A stretch of DNA of 64,000 nt, taken from positions 1 through 64,000 of the forward strand of contig NZ_JAWLVJ010000023.1 in NCBI RefSeq assembly GCF_033100395.1, in the 5' to 3' direction. Source of the DNA: Terasakiella sp033100395 (GTDB taxonomy: Bacteria > Pseudomonadota > Alphaproteobacteria > Rhodospirillales > Terasakiellaceae). A program made the translations under genes and the position numbers. The notes below the pieces were generated by a model that saw only the letters and a program-made list of their open reading frames with translations, did not search any database and was not told where the DNA came from. Shown here piece after piece: positions 60,508-64,000 of the stretch (position 1 is its first letter; each line of letters begins with the position of its first letter).

Positions 60508-61629
60508 ATGTCATGGAACAATCAGGGCGGTGGCCCGTGGGGCAACGGTGGTAATAACCAGGGCCCATGGGGTCAGGGACCAAAACGACCAAACGGTGGC
60601 GGCGGCAACGGCGGTGGGGGACCAACTCCCCCCGATCTGGAAGATATGCTGCGCAAAAGCCAGGAAAATATGAAAAAATTCATGCCCGGCGGCATCGGTG
60701 GCGGTAAATTGGTAACCTTGGGCGTTATCATTTTGTTGGGGATTTGGATCGCATCTGGTTTTTACCGTGTAAATACCAACCAACAGGGCGTACAGCTTTT
60801 ATTTGGTAAATATGTATCTTCTACAGGCCCGGGCCTGCATTGGAATTTCCCGGCACCGATCGGGGATGTGTTGACACCACAAGTCACAAACGTTCGTAAA
60901 ATCGAAATCGGTTCTGCTGGATCAACAGCTCGTTCTCAGCGTACAGCCAATGGTGAAAGCCTGATGCTGACAGGTGACCAGAACATTGCCGATGTTGAAT
61001 TCGCGGTTCTGTGGAATGTGAAGGATGCGGCAAGCTTCCTCTTTAACATTCGTGATCCGGAAACAACGGTCCGTGCGGCTTCTCAAAGTGCGATGCGTGA
61101 AGTGATCGGTCAGATGAACCTTGAAAAGATCAACACGGGAGGCCGTGGTCAGATCGCACAGGAAGCACAGGACCTGATTCAGCAAATTCTGGATGATTAC
61201 AAATCCGGTATCAATATCACCGGTGTGGAACTGGCGAAGGCTGACCCACCCCAAGCGGTAATCGATGCCTTTAATGATGTACAATCTGCCCGTCAGGATA
61301 AAGAGCGTAAGCAAAACGAAGCGGAAGCCTATCGTAACAAGATCGTCCCGACCGCACGTGGTGAAGCGCAAAAGCTGATTCAGGAAGCAGAAGCTTATAA
61401 AGAGCGCGTGATCAAGGATGCGGAAGGTGAAGCGAAACGCTTTATCTCGGTTTACGATTCTTACGCAGCCAACAAAGAAGTCACGCGTGAACGTCTCTAT
61501 CTGGAGACCATGCAGGAAGTCTTCAAAGGTTCTGAAAAAGTAATTATCGATAGCGATCAGGGTGGCAGCGGCGTTGTGCCTTACCTGCCCCTGCCAGAAC
61601 TGCAAAAACGTGCGAAGGGAGGCCAGTAA
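60508..61629 (+). CDS. hflK: Membrane protease modulator HflK
   Basis: HflK forms with HflC a large periplasm-facing cage around FtsH. The 373 residues start at MSWNNQGG; the frame upstream reads through the promoter. The N terminus is very rich in Gly and Asn (about 1-40). A membrane helix (LVTLGVIILLGIWIASGFY) and the SPFH domain follow: VNTNQQGVQLLFGKYV, TPQVTNVRKIEIG and a long C-terminal coiled region (VQSARQDKERKQNEAEAYRNK). hflC overlaps it by one base. Confidence 0.95.
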   Translation: MSWNNQGGGPWGNGGNNQGPWGQGPKRPNGGGGNGGGGPTPPDLEDMLRKSQENMKKFMPGGIGGGKLVTLGVIILLGIWIASGFYRVNTNQQGVQLLFGKYVSSTGPGLHWNFPAPIGDVLTPQVTNVRKIEIGSAGSTARSQRTANGESLMLTGDQNIADVEFAVLWNVKDAASFLFNIRDPETTVRAASQSAMREVIGQMNLEKINTGGRGQIAQEAQDLIQQILDDYKSGINITGVELAKADPPQAVIDAFNDVQSARQDKERKQNEAEAYRNKIVPTARGEAQKLIQEAEAYKERVIKDAEGEAKRFISVYDSYAANKEVTRERLYLETMQEVFKGSEKVIIDSDQGGSGVVPYLPLPELQKRAKGGQ

Positions 61630-62489
61630 TGCCTAAGAAATTTATTGCATTAATCGTATTGCTGGTCGGTATTGCGGGCCTTGCGTCCGGGATGTTGTTC
61701 AAGGTCACAGAACCTGTACAGGCGATTGTGTTTCAGTTTGGTGATCCAAAACGTGTGATCCAGCAACCGGGTCTAAACTGGAAACTCCCTTTCATTCAGG
61801 ATGTACAGTATTTCGACAAACGTATCCTGAATCTTGATCCACCTGCGGCAGAACTGCCGTTGGGTGACCAGAAACGTATTATCGTGGATTCTTATGCCCG
61901 ATATCAAATCACGGATCCGCTGAAATTCTTCCAGGCGGTACAGGGTTCTGAACGTGCCTTTGCGGATGCCTTTGGTCGAATTCTTAACCGTTCGGTACGT
62001 GATGCCATTGCGAAGGTTGGCATGGTTGACCTGCTGTCTGACAAACGTGTGGTTATCATGAATGAAATCACCGAAAGCGTGAGGAAAGCTGCACCTCAGT
62101 TCGGTGTGACGATTGTTGACGTTCGGATCGGTCGTGCCGATTTGCCGGCACAGATTTCTGAAAACGTGTTTGATCGTATGCGTACAGATCGTGTGCAAGA
62201 AGCCAACAAGCTGCGTGCGGAAGGTGATGAGATCAAACAACGTATTGAAGCGGAAGCTGAACGTGAGAAGACAGTTATTCTCGCCGAAGCGCGCCGTCAG
62301 TCCAACATCTTGCGTGGTGAAGGTGATGGCGGACGTAACGTGATTTTGGGTGAAGCTTATGGCAAAGACCCTGAATTCTTCCGTTTCTACCGTTCGATGG
62401 AAGCTTATCGCGAATCACTGGGTGAAGGGACATCTATGGTTCTGACCCCGGATAGCGAATTCTTCACATATTTCGGTACACGTAAGTAA
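61629..62489 (+). CDS. hflC: Membrane protease modulator HflC
   Basis: HflC is the partner of HflK in the FtsH complex. The 286-residue protein has one N-terminal helix (FIALIVLLVGIAGLASGMLF) and an SPFH domain that opens FKVTEPVQAIVFQFGDPKRVI. RADLPAQISENVFDRMRTDRVQEANKLRAEGDE and the AEREKTVILAEARRQSNILRGEGD coil follow. Its ATG overlaps the hflK stop (TAATG). DUF2065 and degP follow after a terminator. Confidence 0.96.
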   Translation: MPKKFIALIVLLVGIAGLASGMLFKVTEPVQAIVFQFGDPKRVIQQPGLNWKLPFIQDVQYFDKRILNLDPPAAELPLGDQKRIIVDSYARYQITDPLKFFQAVQGSERAFADAFGRILNRSVRDAIAKVGMVDLLSDKRVVIMNEITESVRKAAPQFGVTIVDVRIGRADLPAQISENVFDRMRTDRVQEANKLRAEGDEIKQRIEAEAEREKTVILAEARRQSNILRGEGDGGRNVILGEAYGKDPEFFRFYRSMEAYRESLGEGTSMVLTPDSEFFTYFGTRK

Positions 62490-62508
62490 TTGATACTTTC
62501 CAAAAATG

Positions 62509-62543
62509 AACCCCCGTTGCTTTGGCGATGGGGGTTTATTTTT
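62509..62543 (+). terminator. Intrinsic terminator after hflC
   Basis: AACCCCC pairs with GGGGGTT around a 14-base loop, and TATTTTTA follows. It should end the hflKC transcript. Confidence 0.8.
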
Positions 62544-62625
62544 ATCCCCAATTTTGTCATCCCCGTTTTCACTGGGATGACGATCAAGATGATAGTGATC
62601 ACATTTATAACCAAGAAGAATCATC

Positions 62626-62811
62626 ATGACAGATTTTCTCGTTGCCATCGGGCTGGCCATTGCGATTGAAGGCATACTTTATGCTCTGTTCCCCGATGGG
62701 ATGAAGCGGATGATGATGCAAATCCTCGCCATGCCGTCCAATTCTGTGCGCGCCACCGGGATTACGATTGCGATGATCGGGGTGGCAATTGTGTGGTTGT
62801 GCCGGGGATAA
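62626..62811 (+). CDS. DUF2065 small membrane protein
   Basis: The 61-residue protein has two membrane helices (FLVAIGLAIAIEGILYALF and GITIAMIGVAIVWLCRG) with a PDGMKRMMMQILAMP loop between them. Size, the loop motif and its place between hflC and degP identify DUF2065. The function is not known. A partial GTCATCCC palindrome lies between it and hflC. Confidence 0.9.
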   Translation: MTDFLVAIGLAIAIEGILYALFPDGMKRMMMQILAMPSNSVRATGITIAMIGVAIVWLCRG

Positions 62812-62977
62812 AGGTCCTTCCTTTTGTAACAACCTGCAATATTCAGTTACATTTTTGCCCTTGGGGTGCCCAATTGATCGGTTAGCTTCATCATCAAGGC
62901 AAGCAATGCTTGCGATTTTCCCCCCACAAGATACATTGGTTTCAATGTTTCGAAGCATAGAGGCGAAGAAAGCAAAA

Positions 62978-64000
62978 ATGAACAAGATGACGAGAAGCCC
63001 TCACAGACAGGCACAGGCAAAAACCTTTAATCCAACCTATTGGATCGTGGCAACCTTGATGGCTTTCGGGCTGTTAATTACCATGGTGGCGCAATCCCAT
63101 GCACGATCCGCCCCTGACAGTTTTGCCGATCTGGCGGAAAAACTGTTACCGGCTGTTGTGAATATCTCCACCACCCAAAGTGTCGAGGCCCATGGCCAGA
63201 TGCAGCAGGGTGTACCGGATTTCTTCCGGGAATTCTTTGAACGTCGTGGCGGTCAGATGCCACGTCCGCAACAACGACAGGCAACCTCTTTGGGTTCTGG
63301 CTTCTTCATTGATGCGAAAAAAGGTCTGGTTGTCACCAACAATCACGTGATCCAGGATGCTGAAGAAATCAAAGTGATCCTGCAGGATAATACTTCGCTC
63401 GATGCAGAACTGATTGGGCGTGACCCAAAAACCGATATCGCCTTGTTGAAGGTCGAAGTCAAAAAAGGCCTGAAACTGACCGATGTGTCCTTAGGTGATT
63501 CTGATGACATGCGTGTTGGCGACTGGGTTGTTGCTATTGGCAACCCCTTTGGTCTGGGCGGTACGGTTACAGCAGGTATTGTCTCTGCGCGTGGTCGTAA
63601 CATTCAGGCGGGCCCTTATGATGATTTTATCCAGACCGATGCTTCGATCAATAAGGGTAATTCCGGTGGTCCGCTCTTTAACTTAAAAGGTGACGTGATC
63701 GGGATTAACACGGCGATTTATTCCCCAAGTGGTGGTTCTGTCGGTATCGGATTCTCTGTGCCCAGTAACATTGCCAAGGCGGTCATTGCTGATCTGTCTG
63801 AATTTGGTCGCACCCGTCGTGGCTGGTTGGGTGTGCGCATTCAGACGGTTTCTGAAGAAATTGCAGAAAATCTGGGTCTTGATAGCCCACGTGGCGCGTT
63901 GGTTACCAGTGTGGCTGATGGCGGACCTGCGCAAAAAGCCGGGATTGTCAAAGGCGACGTTGTGGTGAAATTCAACAACAAAGACGTTTCTGAAATGCGC
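62978..64000 (+). CDS. degP: DegP/HtrA-type serine protease (cut by the window end)
   Basis: The protein degrades or refolds damaged periplasmic proteins. The 341 codons present begin MNKMTRSPHRQ; a second ATG three codons on is possible. A membrane segment (WIVATLMAFGLLITMV) ends in AQSHARS, which may be a cleaved signal. The catalytic triad is intact: His123 in TNNHVI, Asp153 in DIALLK and Ser229 in GNSGGP. The first PDZ domain opens with GWLGVRIQTVSEEIA. The frame runs off the right edge with a second PDZ probably missing. The upstream region has GCAAGCAATGCTTGC, an exact palindrome apart from its central base. Confidence 0.95.
   Translation, partial: MNKMTRSPHRQAQAKTFNPTYWIVATLMAFGLLITMVAQSHARSAPDSFADLAEKLLPAVVNISTTQSVEAHGQMQQGVPDFFREFFERRGGQMPRPQQRQATSLGSGFFIDAKKGLVVTNNHVIQDAEEIKVILQDNTSLDAELIGRDPKTDIALLKVEVKKGLKLTDVSLGDSDDMRVGDWVVAIGNPFGLGGTVTAGIVSARGRNIQAGPYDDFIQTDASINKGNSGGPLFNLKGDVIGINTAIYSPSGGSVGIGFSVPSNIAKAVIADLSEFGRTRRGWLGVRIQTVSEEIAENLGLDSPRGALVTSVADGGPAQKAGIVKGDVVVKFNNKDVSEMR

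Overview
The window looks like chromosome of a motile, respiring alphaproteobacterium, most likely in or near Rhodospirillales (a Terasakiella-like marine genus is my guess). The basis is a complete cbb3 oxidase cluster (ccoNOQP-ccoGHIS) with FNR/FixK-type boxes, the ethylmalonyl-CoA pathway (ecm, ccr, mcd, mch), the order dapF-mtaB-ftsY, Mrp divergent from hflK-hflC-DUF2065-degP, and many chemotaxis or signalling proteins. I saw no rRNA, tRNA, CRISPR array, transposase, prophage or plasmid gene.

Layout. 0-6 kb: motAB flagellar stator, three periplasmic solute-binding-like proteins, rlmN and a 267-bp structured palindromic element (A). 6-18 kb: carbon assimilation through ethylmalonyl-CoA (ecm divergent from ccr-mcd), a PAS/GAF/GGDEF cyclase, a cobalamin adenosyltransferase that could supply coenzyme B12 to Ecm, etfBA to take electrons from acyl-CoA dehydrogenases such as Mcd, and hydroxybutyryl-CoA dehydrogenase. 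17.7-22.4 kb: an AT-rich TPR gene, then dapF-mtaB-ftsY. 22.4-25.6 kb: a second structured element (B, 266 bp), an Fe-S protein, small membrane proteins and panBC. 25.6-33.6 kb: the cbb3 oxidase and its assembly genes. 34-41 kb: gamma-glutamyltransferase, a globin-coupled chemoreceptor and small enzymes (Nudix, flavin reductase, HIT, EamA, GNAT). 41-51 kb: rsmI/lpoA-like pair, a cNMP-binding/receiver protein, hemW, an Ada-AlkA/Ogt alkylation-repair pair, lolA, xthA, another solute-binding protein and a ParA-like ATPase with a C-terminal membrane helix. 51-60 kb: a chemoreceptor with a degenerate hemerythrin-like tail, mch, two single-domain response regulators, an aminotransferase, a UMF1-family transporter, a fifth solute-binding protein and mrp. 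60-64 kb: hflKC and the start of a DegP-type protease cut by the window edge.

Most genes are housekeeping or metabolic. The most unusual signal is non-coding. Elements A and B have almost the same length and the same plan: a long outer stem, two inner compound hairpins and a mini-stem between them. They share short junction sequences, yet their stems have mostly unrelated sequences. A second signal is a TGC-rich motif with a flanking A/T run upstream of ecm/ccr, etfBA and mch, which may mark a shared regulator. I did not find a clear new multi-gene system such as a defence island.
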